From Flectobacillus sp. BAB-3569 (GTDB lineage: Bacteria > Bacteroidota > Bacteroidia > Cytophagales > Spirosomataceae): DNA of 64,000 nucleotides. Of the stretch, positions 15,836 through 24,828 are shown piece after piece. The stretch covers positions 372,001 through 436,000 of the forward strand of contig NZ_NJFZ01000005.1 in assembly GCF_002270355.1 (NCBI RefSeq), given 5' to 3'. How positions within the stretch are numbered: position 1 is the first letter of the stretch; every line of letters begins with the position of its first letter. The notes below the pieces were generated by a model. The model made no database searches, was not told the origin of the DNA, and was given only the letters and a program-made list of their open reading frames with translations. The position numbers were made by a program, and so were the translations under genes.

Positions 15836-17065
15836 TTATTTTTTTATCAAAATAGGTAAAGTCAATCCTTGAATTAATAGTGTTAGCAAAATCACAATGA
15901 AAGTGATAAACAAAATTAAATTACGCTGTGGAAAAGGCACGCCATTTTCGAGCGTTTCAGGAATTGAAAGTGCCGCAGCCAATGATACAACGCCACGCAT
16001 CCCTGCCCAGCCAATGACCAACGGTGCTTTATAACCTGGGTTTCGTTTTTCGGCTACTGTAATAAAATTTCTAGCTATCAAGGTGGTAACTACGGCCCCA
16101 TACGCCGATAAAATTCTACTTACCATCAACACTACGGTAATTAATACGCCATAACCAATGGCTTCATTTACACTTACGTTTCCTAGCCCCTTCGTGATAG
16201 TAGGAAGTGCTAGACCAATAATCATAAATACCAGTCCATTGAGCACAAAACAAAGACTTTCCCATACCGAAAACCCTTTGATACGCCCGCTACTATTTAA
16301 GAAAAGGTGTTTGCGTTGTGCCAAAAATAGCCCTCCACTTACTACCGCCATAACTCCTGAGCTATGTACCGTTTCAGCTGCGATATACATCATATAAGGA
16401 GCTACAAGTGTCAAGACAATATCCATATTGACATCGGTTGGCAATAAACGATGTGCTTTAAAGAAGCCATAAGCTACCGCCAAACCAATACCGATCCCTC
16501 CAAATACCATCCAACCGAAACTCAAAATGGCATCCTGCCAAATGAATTGACCCGTACCTACAGCAATTAAGGCAAAGCGAAATACAATCAAACTTGAGGC
16601 GTCGTTTAATAAACTTTCGCCTTCAATAATCGATTGGTAACGACTTGGAACATGTACAAACTTCATGATAGCACCCGCGCTTACGGCATCAGGAGGCGAT
16701 ACGATTCCACCCAGCAAGAAGCCTAATGCCAAAGAAAAACCTGGAATATAGCTATTGGCCACAAGCGCCACGACAAAGGCTGTTAGAAATACAATCAGAA
16801 AGGCAAAACTGGTAATAATCCGCCTCCATTTCCAAAGTTCTTTCCACGAAATAGACCATGCTGCTTCGGATAATAGCGGTGGTAAAAAGATAATAAAGAT
16901 TAACTCAGGGTCAATTTCAATGTCAGGAACACTTGGAATAAAACTTAAACCAAGTCCGCCCAATACCAGCAAAATAGGATACGCCACTCTGATTCGGTCG
17001 GCGACAATAATCAGAATAATAATGAGTAAAATTAAGGATAAATAAAACGGAAAATGATGTAACAT
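15836..17065 (-). CDS. Na+/H+ antiporter, CPA1 (NhaP) family, membrane domain; frameshifted at its 3' end
   Basis: A 409-residue polytopic membrane protein of the CPA1 family that exchanges cytoplasmic Na+ for H+. Seen: PPLLSEAAWSISW, GGIVSPPDAVSAGAIMK (ion-site region), EGESLLNDASSLIVFRFAL (the ND pair of the ion-binding site) and AGMRGVVSLAAALSIP, all hallmarks. The frame ends LTLPILIKK-stop. The last codons are ATA AAA AAA TAA, so an A7 run (15839-15845 on the plus strand) abuts the stop. The -1 frame continues with a 111-residue tail. One additional A would fuse them. The sequence A_AAA_AAA is also a textbook -1 slippery heptamer. The membrane domain alone appears complete. Confidence 0.88.
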   Translation of the reverse strand: MLHHFPFYLSLILLIIILIIVADRIRVAYPILLVLGGLGLSFIPSVPDIEIDPELIFIIFLPPLLSEAAWSISWKELWKWRRIITSFAFLIVFLTAFVVALVANSYIPGFSLALGFLLGGIVSPPDAVSAGAIMKFVHVPSRYQSIIEGESLLNDASSLIVFRFALIAVGTGQFIWQDAILSFGWMVFGGIGIGLAVAYGFFKAHRLLPTDVNMDIVLTLVAPYMMYIAAETVHSSGVMAVVSGGLFLAQRKHLFLNSSGRIKGFSVWESLCFVLNGLVFMIIGLALPTITKGLGNVSVNEAIGYGVLITVVLMVSRILSAYGAVVTTLIARNFITVAEKRNPGYKAPLVIGWAGMRGVVSLAAALSIPETLENGVPFPQRNLILFITFIVILLTLLIQGLTLPILIKK

Positions 17066-17184
17066 GCTTGTAGGGCTTGATTTACTTTTAGGTTTGGAAT
17101 TAGGTTATTCAGGCAAATATCAAAGTATTGATATGTAAATCTTTTTCCAATCTACAAAAAACTCATGAGAATGCTTACTGAGAC

Positions 17185-17229
17185 AACAATAAAGGCGTAG
17201 GGAAATGTTCTCCTTACGCCTTTATTGTT
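17185..17229 (-). terminator. Hairpin overlapping the end of the LytTR regulator gene
   Basis: A 15-bp perfect stem (17185-17199 with 17215-17229). One arm is made by the last five codons and stop of the regulator (VTIKA-stop). The minus-strand continuation is only moderately T-rich, so termination is likely but not certain. Confidence 0.6.
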
Positions 17230-17996
17230 ACTTGATTCGCCAACCATTTCTTAAACCATGTTACTTTTTCTTTACTAATAACGATGTCTGAAGGTGCTTT
17301 AGGATGGGTTTGGATATTCACACGACTATGTGGATAACTCTCGATGGTAACAACACTGTCTCTACTCAGTATAAACTGCCTATTGGCTCTCACAAAATAG
17401 GCGGGGTCGAGTTGCTGCTCTAAGTCTTCTAATTTGAACTCTAAACTGTACTTTTTCCCGTCCAATAATTGACCATAAACGATACCTTGATCAATGTAGA
17501 AAAAGGCAAAATCTTCAGTTTTAATAGGAAGAAGCTTATCTCTAAATTTCACTAAAAAACTTTGTCGATAATTCTTAGCCATAAAAGCCTGTTGCGCAAG
17601 AAGCGATTGCAACTGAGAATAATGATAGAGTTGTTGGTTTTTGAACTTTTGAATGGCAGCTGTTAGCGCTTCTTGATCGATAGGTTTCAACAGATAGTCA
17701 ATGCTATTGAGCTTGAAAGCCCGAATAGCATATTCGTCGAAAGCTGTGGTAAAGATAATAGGTGTTTCCAATGTAATTTTTTCATAAATCTCAAAAGAAA
17801 CGCCATCTGATAACTGTATATCCGATAAAATTAAATCGGGCATTGTATTCTGCTGAAACCATGCTAAACCTTCTTCAACGCCCTCTATGATGTGGATAAC
17901 TTCTACAGGAGTTTCTAGTTGCCCCAACAAAAAATGCAATTGACTCGCGGCTGCGGGTTCGTCCTCTACAATAACTATTTTTAGTGGATGGTCCAT
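17214..17996 (-). CDS. LytTR-type response regulator
   Basis: A 260-residue two-component regulator. The receiver domain (about 5-125) has the acidic pair ED at 11-12, phosphoacceptor Asp59 in LILSDIQLS, and the Lys of LLKPID. The LytTR DNA-binding domain occupies about 150-250 (FLVKFRDKLLPI, YFVRANRQFILS). The start codon is 2 bases after the stop of the LytS-type kinase gene, so they are co-transcribed and translationally linked. Such AlgR/LytR pairs in Bacteroidota often govern cell-envelope or polysaccharide genes; the target here is unknown. Confidence 0.92.
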   Translation of the reverse strand: MDHPLKIVIVEDEPAAASQLHFLLGQLETPVEVIHIIEGVEEGLAWFQQNTMPDLILSDIQLSDGVSFEIYEKITLETPIIFTTAFDEYAIRAFKLNSIDYLLKPIDQEALTAAIQKFKNQQLYHYSQLQSLLAQQAFMAKNYRQSFLVKFRDKLLPIKTEDFAFFYIDQGIVYGQLLDGKKYSLEFKLEDLEQQLDPAYFVRANRQFILSRDSVVTIESYPHSRVNIQTHPKAPSDIVISKEKVTWFKKWLANQVTIKA

Positions 17997-17998
17997 TT

Positions 17999-18988
17999 TT
18001 ATGAATGCTTAATCAAGGGTAATCGAACGGTGAATAATGTGTCTTTTTGAATCGAAATACTTTTTCCTGTCATAAGTTTGTATCGATTGTCTAGGTTGGC
18101 CAATCCTATGCCTGTGCCTTCAGCGTGAAGTTTGGGTGAAATTTTATTCGAAACAATGATATTTTCTTCCTCAAATGAAATGTCAATTTGCAAAGGTTTA
18201 CTCGACGATACCACATTGTGTTTGATGGCATTTTCTATCAATAACTGAATCGACAGGGGTAAAATCTGATACGGAGTAGGCTCTATTGGACTAAGATTGA
18301 TTTGTAAATTAGTGCCAAAACGCATTTGTAACAAAAAAACATAGTTTTCAACCAAGACCAATTCATCTTTTAAGCTCACCAACTGCTGTTCTTGCATACT
18401 CAACGAATAGCGCAATACCTGGGAAAGTTTTTGTAAATATTCCTGACTCTTGGCGGTATCTTGGTTAATTAACCAACTAAGCGTATTGAGCGAATTGAAT
18501 AAGAAATGAGGATTCAGTTGATTTTTGAGGGCATTTAATTGAAAAAGTACGTTGTCATGTTTCAATTGTTGGTTTTCGAGTAATAGGGCATTTTTTCTTT
18601 CTGCCTCAATAAGATTTTTGCTCCATAGGTACATCATGACTATCACTACTGCTCCTCGCATGATAATCGATGAAATCATGCCCATCCGCACAGGAAGAAA
18701 AAGGCTGTTGAGCCCTGCCAGCATAAAGCAATAACCGATCAGTAAGCCAAAAATTACAAGAGCTTTATTGCGATTTATCCAAGTATAGGGCGTTTTCTCC
18801 ATCAAAACCCCTACCACACTTATCCCAAGCACAAAGCAGCAAAATACCTGTACTGTTACATCAATTAAGGCAATTTGCCAATTGTGTAAATGTTCTAAGT
18901 TGAGAATGATAATAGGTAAATTGACCAAAAGGGCTGCCAATAGCGCCATCCCTCCTATCACTCGCTTGTATATGAAGTTGTTGAACAT
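17999..18988 (-). CDS. LytS-type sensor histidine kinase (His_kinase family)
   Basis: The start at ATG 18988 (MFNNFIYKRV) is chosen over an upstream TTG; the protein has 329 residues. Residues 1-135 contain four or five membrane helices without a large periplasmic domain. The phosphoacceptor region LKNQLNPHFLFNSLNTL is diagnostic of the family, and QLLIENAIKHN plus TGIGLANLDNR form the ATP-binding part. It sits 2 bases upstream of its LytTR regulator. A TAGATTTG octamer on the minus strand (19011-19018) could be the -7 element, but no -33 is evident at the proper distance. Confidence 0.9.
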   Translation of the reverse strand: MFNNFIYKRVIGGMALLAALLVNLPIIILNLEHLHNWQIALIDVTVQVFCCFVLGISVVGVLMEKTPYTWINRNKALVIFGLLIGYCFMLAGLNSLFLPVRMGMISSIIMRGAVVIVMMYLWSKNLIEAERKNALLLENQQLKHDNVLFQLNALKNQLNPHFLFNSLNTLSWLINQDTAKSQEYLQKLSQVLRYSLSMQEQQLVSLKDELVLVENYVFLLQMRFGTNLQINLSPIEPTPYQILPLSIQLLIENAIKHNVVSSSKPLQIDISFEEENIIVSNKISPKLHAEGTGIGLANLDNRYKLMTGKSISIQKDTLFTVRLPLIKHS

Positions 18989-19083
18989 GAAATCTTGAGC
19001 GTAAACCAATCAAATCTACAAAAAAATAGGTAGTTAACTGAGCTTTATCGGTGAATAGGAAAAGCTTGTCGGTGAAAAGGTTC

Positions 19084-19485
19084 TTATCTTAAAAGGCTAT
19101 CTATTTCTGCTTGTAATGCTTTTGCTTTTGTGAGTGCTTCATCCATGGGTAAACCCTCTGGCATTTCTGGACGTGTGTGTTGGGTAGCGCGAAGCCAAGC
19201 ATTTTTGAGGATATTATGTCTTGTTTGGATTTTCTGAAAAAGTAACAACAAATTACTTACCGAGCGATTGGGGTATAATTCTGTCCAAACTTCTGCATTT
19301 TTGGCTTTTTTCAAACCAAAATAGGTCAACATATTTCTACAGATTATCCAGTGTCCCTGCGAGTTGGGATGCACACCATCAGAAGCGAATGTAGCATCTG
19401 GGTTTTTCTTTTTAGCTTCTTCCAAAGCCTTTTTCATTGGGAAATGGGTATCGATTATCTCCCATTTTTTTGTGCAATAAGCCAT
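19084..19485 (-). pseudogene. C-terminal part of SGNH/GDSL hydrolase, split by frameshift
   Basis: This frame carries the catalytic Asp-His block of the SGNH fold (FASDGVHPNSQGHW) and a helical C-terminus, but has no catalytic Ser of its own. It overlaps the upstream frame by 31 bases in the -1 register. The join falls on an A7 run (T7 at 19465-19471 on the plus strand): eight A would give a continuous ...LIAQKKWEIIDTHFP... sequence. The two pieces together make one hydrolase of about 305 residues. Confidence 0.8.
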
Positions 19486-20015
19486 TGAGCATAGCGATCC
19501 ATGACTTCGGCGTAATTGAAAGTTGCCTCTTTTTTCTTTTCTTCATAAACCGAGGGAGTTAAATGGATAATCTTCGCTCCCATAGCTTCTACTTGTTGAT
19601 GAAGCTTTTGGATACCTTCCTGAAATTTCAAAAAACGTTCTTCTGAAAAAGGCTGATAAATACCATCGTTGATGCCGTAAGTAGCAATAACAACATCTGG
19701 ATGAATCATTTTCAAAACCCTATCAAGACGCTCAAATAATACTGGGCGAGGGAATCGACCATTGGCGTGCCCTTCTTCCGAAAGCCCAGAAACTGTCTCG
19801 CTTGGAAGGCTACAATTATAAAACTCTACCTTACTCTCTGGATTTTGTAAACGATAAATCGTTTCGAATAGCTGTATATATTCGCCCGAATACGTAATAC
19901 TATTTCCGATAAATAATACTTTTTTGACTGAAGGATCAAAAAACTTTTGGCTAAAGCTATGTTGACACAGCAACATAAACGCAATCCAAAGAAAGCGAAG
20001 AGAGATGTTTTTCAT
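19455..20015 (-). pseudogene. N-terminal part of exported SGNH/GDSL hydrolase, split by frameshift
   Basis: From ATG 20015 the frame opens with a signal peptide (MKNISLRFLWIAFMLLC, then HSFSQ). Block I is LFIGNSITYSG (catalytic Ser in GNS), block II has the conserved Gly in GHANGRF, and block III is YGINDG (Asn). It ends at AQKNGR-stop just after an A7 run, before the Asp/His block, which continues in the -1 frame. SGNH hydrolases of this sort are esterases of carbohydrates or polysaccharide acetyl groups in the periplasm. Without a repair the product would lack the Asp-His half of the triad. Confidence 0.85.
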
Positions 20016-20126
20016 AGTTGTGAGAGGCAAATAAATGTACTAAAAGCGGTTTTTACTTTATTGCATTGAAGAGATTAGTGTTAAGGTTAACATTACGTTT
20101 CGTCACAGACCATCAATTCTACCTAG

Positions 20127-20146
20127 CGGGTGAAATGATTCACCCG
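20127..20146. terminator. Short GC-rich hairpin after the Nudix gene
   Basis: CGGGTGAA-ATGA-TTCACCCG, an 8-bp perfect stem 8 bases beyond the Nudix stop on the minus strand. No T-tract follows, so a stabilising 3' stem is as likely as a terminator. Confidence 0.45.
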
Positions 20147-20153
20147 TGGTTAA

Positions 20154-20675
20154 TTAGCCTTTTGTAAAATCAAACATTTCATTGAAAATACCTCTTTTAG
20201 CTTGCCAATCTTGTACAGCTCGTCCAGTGCCTGCTGGCCAAGGCTTAATTTCTTCAGGCTTTAGACGTTTGTAATCTACTAGTTCTTCAGAAAGTTCGAT
20301 TGTTCCCGTAGCTTTGACATGGTAAGTAATAATCAATTGGTTCATTCGGTGAAATTCATATAGGCCTACCAATTCTACGATTTCGCCGTCAAGATTTAGT
20401 TCTTCTTTGACCTCTCGAATAATTCCCTCTTCTGGCGTCTCTCCAGACTCTAAAAATCCCGTAATGAGGGCATACCAAGTCGCTGGCCAAGCAGCATTGC
20501 GTGCCAAAATAACTTCTCCTTCGTGCTCCACTATGGCAGCTACCACAGGAATGGGATTGTTCCAGTAAACATATCCACATTCGCTTTCGTCGGGACAAAA
20601 ATGTCTATCTCTACCATCTTTGATTTTATACACGAGTTCTTTTCCACATTGTGGACAAAATTTCATTTTTGTCAT
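20154..20675 (-). CDS. Nudix hydrolase with N-terminal zinc ribbon (NudC-like)
   Basis: A 173-residue protein. The N-terminus has a zinc ribbon (FCPQCGKEL...RHFCPDESECGY). The Nudix box is GFLESGETPEEGIIREVKEE followed by LNLDG, with all Gly, Glu and REUXEEXGU positions present. Such proteins hydrolyse nucleoside diphosphate derivatives, NADH/NAD-capped RNA being the NudC substrates. The ATG overlaps the upstream stop in TAATG, so translation is coupled to the DMT transporter gene. Substrate not determinable from sequence. Confidence 0.88.
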   Translation of the reverse strand: MTKMKFCPQCGKELVYKIKDGRDRHFCPDESECGYVYWNNPIPVVAAIVEHEGEVILARNAAWPATWYALITGFLESGETPEEGIIREVKEELNLDGEIVELVGLYEFHRMNQLIITYHVKATGTIELSEELVDYKRLKPEEIKPWPAGTGRAVQDWQAKRGIFNEMFDFTKG

Positions 20676-21121
20676 TAGAATTTACGAATAAGTACAACAC
20701 CTGCTAATAATAAAAGTGCCCCCAAGAGGCGCCCTGCCGATATTTCACGTACAGGAAGATTAAATAAACCAAAATGATCCATCAGTATCGAAATAGTCAT
20801 TTGCCCAGCTATCACCAAACCAAAAGTTAGTGCTGCTCCTAATCGTGGCATCAATACCACAATCGTGCTTACATAAAAAGCACCTAAGATTCCAGCCAGC
20901 CAAACATACCAAGGCGCAGTACGAAACGCCGTAAATTGTTGCATGGGTATCTGGGCAACAATGGCATAAACTATCAAGGCAATGAGCCCCGTAATGAATG
21001 ACAGAATAGCCGCTAAAATCGGATGACCTACAATTGAGGCCATTTTACCATTAAATGCAGCCTGCGTAGGAAATACTGCCCCACAAAGAAAAGCTAAGAA
21101 AATAAAAATGAATTGTTGCAT
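20675..21121 (-). CDS. DMT superfamily transporter, DUF606/YdcZ type
   Basis: A 148-residue protein with five predicted membrane helices, the half-size drug/metabolite transporter form that works as a dimer. Typical family features: the N-terminal FPTQAAFNGKMA segment, WYVWLAGILGAFYVSTIVV and LTFGLVIAGQMTISILMDHFG. It is the first gene of an operon with a Nudix hydrolase (TAATG overlap). Substrate unknown. Confidence 0.85.
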   Translation of the reverse strand: MQQFIFIFLAFLCGAVFPTQAAFNGKMASIVGHPILAAILSFITGLIALIVYAIVAQIPMQQFTAFRTAPWYVWLAGILGAFYVSTIVVLMPRLGAALTFGLVIAGQMTISILMDHFGLFNLPVREISAGRLLGALLLLAGVVLIRKF

Positions 21122-21218
21122 TTTATAGGTACAAGAGAGATTGTAATTGCTCGATAAATAGTAAATTGGTTGAAAGGCGTTTGCCTTTTGTAAACTTTCA
21201 ACAATTTCATCAAAAACT

Positions 21219-22145
21219 ATGAGAAAAACATTTTACCTCAAGATTCTGTTCATTTTATTTTCTTCTCAACTCTTTGCTCAAGCTCCCACTAATTCTTTCA
21301 AAACGGATAAAGCACTGGAAAAAAAGCTTCAAATGCTCGTAAAAGACTTTCAGGGTGTGGCAGGTATTTATGTGAAACATTTGAAAAAGAATACGGGAGT
21401 AGCTATTCAAGCAGATACCATTTTTCCAACGGCAAGTATGATTAAGGTACCTATAACCATTGGTTTGTTCAACAAAATCGAGAAAGGCGAATTGGATTAT
21501 CACGCGATTCTTACTTACAAAGACTCCCTTTTGTATGCTGGAGAAGATATTTTAGGCTCGTTTAAGGATGGTGAAAAAATCGCTTTGAGTAAGGTCGCTA
21601 TGTTGATGATTACTACCTCTGACAATACCGCCAGTCTTTGGTGTCAGGCTATGGCTACTGGTACTGCCATCAATGAATGGCTAGCTGCTAATGGTTTTGA
21701 AAATACTAGGGTTAATTCGCGTACTGCTGGTCGTGAGTCCTATCGTAAAATTTATGGCTGGGGACAAACTACCCCTAGAGAAATGGCTGAATTATTAGTA
21801 AAAATTAGAAAAGGAGAAGTAATTAGCCCTGCTGCCAGTGAGCGTATTTATCGTAATATGGTGAGGATTTATTGGGATGGCGAAGCACTAAGTCAAATTC
21901 CTCCAACGATTCAGGTGGCCTCTAAACAAGGTGCCGTGAATCAGTCAAGATCTGAGGTCTTTTTAGTAAATGCGCCTTCTGGTGATTATGTAGTTTGTGT
22001 TACGACTAAAAATCAAAAGGACGAATCATGGACAAGAAATAACGAAGGGTATCAATTATTGAGAAATGTTTCAAAAATAGTTTGGGAACATTACGAGCCT
22101 AAATTCCAATGGACAGCACCAGCAGGGATAGAAAAATGGTACTGA
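21219..22145 (+). CDS. Exported serine hydrolase, class A beta-lactamase-like fold
   Basis: A 308-residue protein with a signal peptide (MRKTFYLKILFILFSSQLFA). Active-site motifs of the class A beta-lactamase/PBP fold are SMIK (SxxK) near residue 78, SDN near 137, and ASKQGAV where KTG is normal, so the third box is KQG. A region TAGRESYRKIYGWGQTTPREM corresponds roughly to the omega loop, with TTPREMA as in class A enzymes, but a clear E166-x-x-x-N is not obvious. It may be a beta-lactamase, a D-alanyl carboxypeptidase or another serine hydrolase acting in the periplasm. It is divergent from the DMT gene and followed by a strong terminator. Confidence 0.8.
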   Translation: MRKTFYLKILFILFSSQLFAQAPTNSFKTDKALEKKLQMLVKDFQGVAGIYVKHLKKNTGVAIQADTIFPTASMIKVPITIGLFNKIEKGELDYHAILTYKDSLLYAGEDILGSFKDGEKIALSKVAMLMITTSDNTASLWCQAMATGTAINEWLAANGFENTRVNSRTAGRESYRKIYGWGQTTPREMAELLVKIRKGEVISPAASERIYRNMVRIYWDGEALSQIPPTIQVASKQGAVNQSRSEVFLVNAPSGDYVVCVTTKNQKDESWTRNNEGYQLLRNVSKIVWEHYEPKFQWTAPAGIEKWY

Positions 22146-22159
22146 TTGGGGTAAAATAA

Positions 22160-22187
22160 AAAAGGTTATCTTTTCAGATAACCTTTT
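22160..22187 (+). terminator. Terminator shared by the serine hydrolase gene and tRNA-His
   Basis: AAAAGGTTATCT (22160-22171) pairs perfectly with AGATAACCTTTT (22176-22187) around a TTTC loop, 14 bases after the hydrolase stop. The last base coincides with the encoded CCA of the convergent tRNA-His, so it can also end that transcript. Confidence 0.8.
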
Positions 22188-22264
22188 GGGGAGAATGATG
22201 GGGCTCGAACCCACGACCCTCGGTACCACAAACCGATGCTCTAACCAACTGAGCTACACTCTCC
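22187..22264 (-). tRNA. tRNA-His (anticodon GTG)
   Basis: The minus strand folds as a complete 78-base tRNA. The acceptor is extended by G-1, pairing with C73, the histidine identity element; the 7-bp acceptor has one G-T pair. D arm GCTC/GAGC, anticodon stem TCGGT/ACCGA with loop TTGTGGT (anticodon GTG at 22227-22229), T arm GTGGG/CCCAT with TTCGAGC. CCA is encoded. Confidence 0.96.
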
Positions 22265-22279
22265 GTTTTTTTGGTGATG

Positions 22280-22310
22280 CAAAATTAGGTATTTTATCAG
22301 TATTAGGCAA
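22280..22310 (-). promoter_or_regulatory. Promoter of tRNA-His
   Basis: On the minus strand TTG (22308-22310), a 20-base spacer, and TAATTTTG (22280-22287) form a Bacteroidota-type promoter. The -7 box ends 15 bases before the mature tRNA 5' end. Confidence 0.65.
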
Positions 22311-22367
22311 TACTTTGAAGCTTTTTTTTACAAAAAAAATCAAAGTATTGCCTAAGTTTTTGATTAT

Positions 22368-22979
22368 CTAGGCTTTAGCTGATTGGTATCTAGCTTCAGC
22401 AATATTCCAGTCAATTACATTCCAGAATGCGTCGATATAATCTGGGCGTTTGTTTTGGAACTTCAAGTAGTAAGCGTGTTCCCAAACGTCTAATCCGATT
22501 ACAGGAAAACCTTTAACATCAGCTACGTCCATCAATGGGTTGTCTTGGTTTGGCGTAGAAGAGATAGCAACAGAACCATCTTTTTGAGCTACTAACCAAG
22601 CCCAGCCTGAACCAAAACGACTGATTGCTGCTTTTTTGAATTCAGCTTTGAACTCATCGAAAGAACCAAATTTAGCATTGATAGCTTCAGCCAATGCACC
22701 TACTGGAGCACCACCACCGTTTGGAGAAAGAATATTCCAGAACAAGTTGTGGTTGAAGTGACCACCGCCGTTGTTACGAACCGCTGGTGAAAGCGTGCTG
22801 ATAGAAGCCAAAAGTTCTTCCAAAGACTTACCTTCTAATTCTGTACCTGCTACAGCAGCGTTCAAGTTTGTTACGTAAGCATTGTGGTGACGGTCATGGT
22901 GGATTTCCATTGTCAATGCATCAAAATGCGGCTCCAACGCGTCGTTAGCGTATGGAAGTGGGTCTAATACGAATGCCAT
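22368..22979 (-). CDS. Superoxide dismutase (Fe/Mn family)
   Basis: A 203-residue enzyme dismutating superoxide to O2 and H2O2 in the cytoplasm. Metal ligands sit in [25 protein letters not shown] and [15 protein letters not shown] (the Asp and His of DxWEHAYY). Length and both domains are complete. Whether Fe or Mn is used cannot be settled from these motifs. It is preceded by about 230 bases of AT-rich sequence in which I could not find a consensus promoter. Confidence 0.95.
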   Translation of the reverse strand: MAFVLDPLPYANDALEPHFDALTMEIHHDRHHNAYVTNLNAAVAGTELEGKSLEELLASISTLSPAVRNNGGGHFNHNLFWNILSPNGGGAPVGALAEAINAKFGSFDEFKAEFKKAAISRFGSGWAWLVAQKDGSVAISSTPNQDNPLMDVADVKGFPVIGLDVWEHAYYLKFQNKRPDYIDAFWNVIDWNIAEARYQSAKA

Positions 22980-23210
22980 TTTTTAAGTTAATTAAGTTAA
23001 TTGAGTTTAAAATATATCTGTCAAGTACTTTAGAAATAGACTGTCCAATGAATCATGTAGATTGATAAAAACAACCTATAACCAAGTCGTCGTTGTTGGT
23101 GACTAAGAGTCTTTGTCTAAAAAACTGCCTTCAGAGGCTATAAGTTCCTGTAAAGTTTGTTTATTAAGGAAAATCTAAGAACTGAATGAGCCAATGGTAC
23201 GACTAATAAG

Positions 23211-23663
23211 CTAACGTAGTTTTTTGAAAAAGCTTTTCAGCATAGCTTCACAAGTCTCTTCCAATACGCCAGTGATAATTTGTGTTTTGGGGTGATAAAT
23301 TTTTGGACTCACTTTCGAACACCCCCTTTTATCGTCCATGGTACCAATGACGATTTTCCCTATTTGAGACCAATACAAAGCCCCACCACACATAATACAA
23401 GGCTCAAGAGTTACATACAATGTACAATCTCGAAGGTATTTTGCTCCGAGCGTGTTAGCTGCAGCCGTTAGTGCCAACATTTCGGCATGAGCGGTCACAT
23501 CCTGCAATAGTTCGGTCTGATTATGTGCTTTGGCAATAATGGTATTTTGACAAACGACCACTGCTCCCACTGGAATTTCCCCTTTTTCCATGGCCATCTC
23601 TGCTTGGTAAAGTGCCAATTGCATAAAGTACTCATCTGAAAAAAGGGAATTATTCTTTTGCAT
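23211..23663 (-). CDS. tadA: tRNA-specific adenosine deaminase TadA
   Basis: A 150-residue zinc deaminase. Catalytic motif TAHAEMLAL supplies the His ligand and proton-shuttling Glu; LEPCIMCGGAL supplies the two Cys ligands. TadA converts A34 to inosine in tRNA-Arg(ACG). Its ATG overlaps the aroC stop (TAATG), so the two genes are translated together, aroC first. The closest alternative is another nucleoside deaminase of the same fold; the ALYWSQIGKIVIG and GCSKVSP segments fit TadA-like proteins. Confidence 0.9.
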   Translation of the reverse strand: MQKNNSLFSDEYFMQLALYQAEMAMEKGEIPVGAVVVCQNTIIAKAHNQTELLQDVTAHAEMLALTAAANTLGAKYLRDCTLYVTLEPCIMCGGALYWSQIGKIVIGTMDDKRGCSKVSPKIYHPKTQIITGVLEETCEAMLKSFFKKLR

Positions 23664-24772
23664 TAAAACTCTAATTTTTCTTCTTGTTCATAAGCCAACC
23701 CTTGTGTGGCACGGTTGCGAAGGTAAAAATCTACTAAAACCAAGGCTGCCATTGCTTCTACGATAGGTACAGCACGTGGTACTACACATGGATCGTGGCG
23801 GCCTTTACCTGATACCGTAACAATATTACCTTCTTGATCCACACTCGCTTGGTCCTGCATAATGGTTGCTACTGGCTTGAAGGCTGTTCTGAAGTAAATA
23901 TCTGCCCCATTTGAAATACCACCTTGGATACCTCCTGAATGATTAGATTTGGTTTTTACTTGTTCGTCTTCGATAAAAAACTCGTCGTTGTGCTCAGAGC
24001 CGTACATTTCTACGCCAGCAAAACCACTGCCATATTCAAAACCTTTTACGGCATTGATACTTAACATAGCTTTACCAAGTTCGGCATGAAGTTTATCAAA
24101 AACAGGTTCGCCTAAGCCTACAGGTGTACCTGTTACCACGCAGTCTACGATTCCACCAATTGAATCTCCCTTTTTACGAGTTTCATCAATATAGTCGAAC
24201 ATTTCTTGTGCTAAGGCTGGGTCTGGACAACGAACGGCATTTTCTTCTGCCAATGCCAAGTTGAGCTCCTGATATGATTTTTCTAATTTTAACTTACCTA
24301 CTTGCGAAACGTAAGCTTTGATATCTATACCAATATTTTTTAATACCAACTTTGCCAAAGCACCTGCTGCAACACGAGCCACCGTTTCACGAGCCGAACT
24401 ACGACCACCACCACGATAATCACGGACACCGTATTTAGCTTGATAGGTAAAGTCAGCGTGCGAAGGTCTAAATTGTTGAGCAATATGTGAATAGTCTTTC
24501 GAACGTTGGTCGCCATTCCAAACCAACATAGCGATAGGCGTACCAGTGGTTTTTCCTTCAAATACACCCGAAACAACCTGAAACTCATCGGCCTCGCGAC
24601 GTTGTGTTGTAATACGTGACTGCCCTGGCTTACGGCGGTCTAACTCACTTTGAATAAATTCAGCATCAAAAGGAATTCCAGCTGGACATCCATCTACCAC
24701 TACCCCAACTGCTTGTCCGTGCGATTCACCAAAAGTGCTAATTTTAAATAATTTACCGTATGTACTGCTCAT
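23663..24772 (-). CDS. aroC: Chorismate synthase
   Basis: A 369-residue enzyme of normal length. It makes chorismate from EPSP using reduced FMN, the last common step to aromatic amino acids. Family signatures: [57 protein letters not shown], and [17 protein letters not shown] near the C-terminus. ATG at 24772 gives the canonical [12 protein letters not shown] start. The stop overlaps the tadA start. Confidence 0.97.
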   Translation of the reverse strand: MSSTYGKLFKISTFGESHGQAVGVVVDGCPAGIPFDAEFIQSELDRRKPGQSRITTQRREADEFQVVSGVFEGKTTGTPIAMLVWNGDQRSKDYSHIAQQFRPSHADFTYQAKYGVRDYRGGGRSSARETVARVAAGALAKLVLKNIGIDIKAYVSQVGKLKLEKSYQELNLALAEENAVRCPDPALAQEMFDYIDETRKKGDSIGGIVDCVVTGTPVGLGEPVFDKLHAELGKAMLSINAVKGFEYGSGFAGVEMYGSEHNDEFFIEDEQVKTKSNHSGGIQGGISNGADIYFRTAFKPVATIMQDQASVDQEGNIVTVSGKGRHDPCVVPRAVPIVEAMAALVLVDFYLRNRATQGLAYEQEEKLEF

Positions 24773-24828
24773 TTTTTGAATGATTTGACTCGTGGCAAGG
24801 GGTACTTCAAATTGCCCATGAGTCGATG

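Noticed and set aside
19455-19485. Programmed frameshift as explanation for the split SGNH hydrolase
   Set aside because: The zero-frame sequence is A_AAA_AAT, where the A-site codon re-pairs poorly after a -1 slip; a simple missing A is more economical and matches the other cases.
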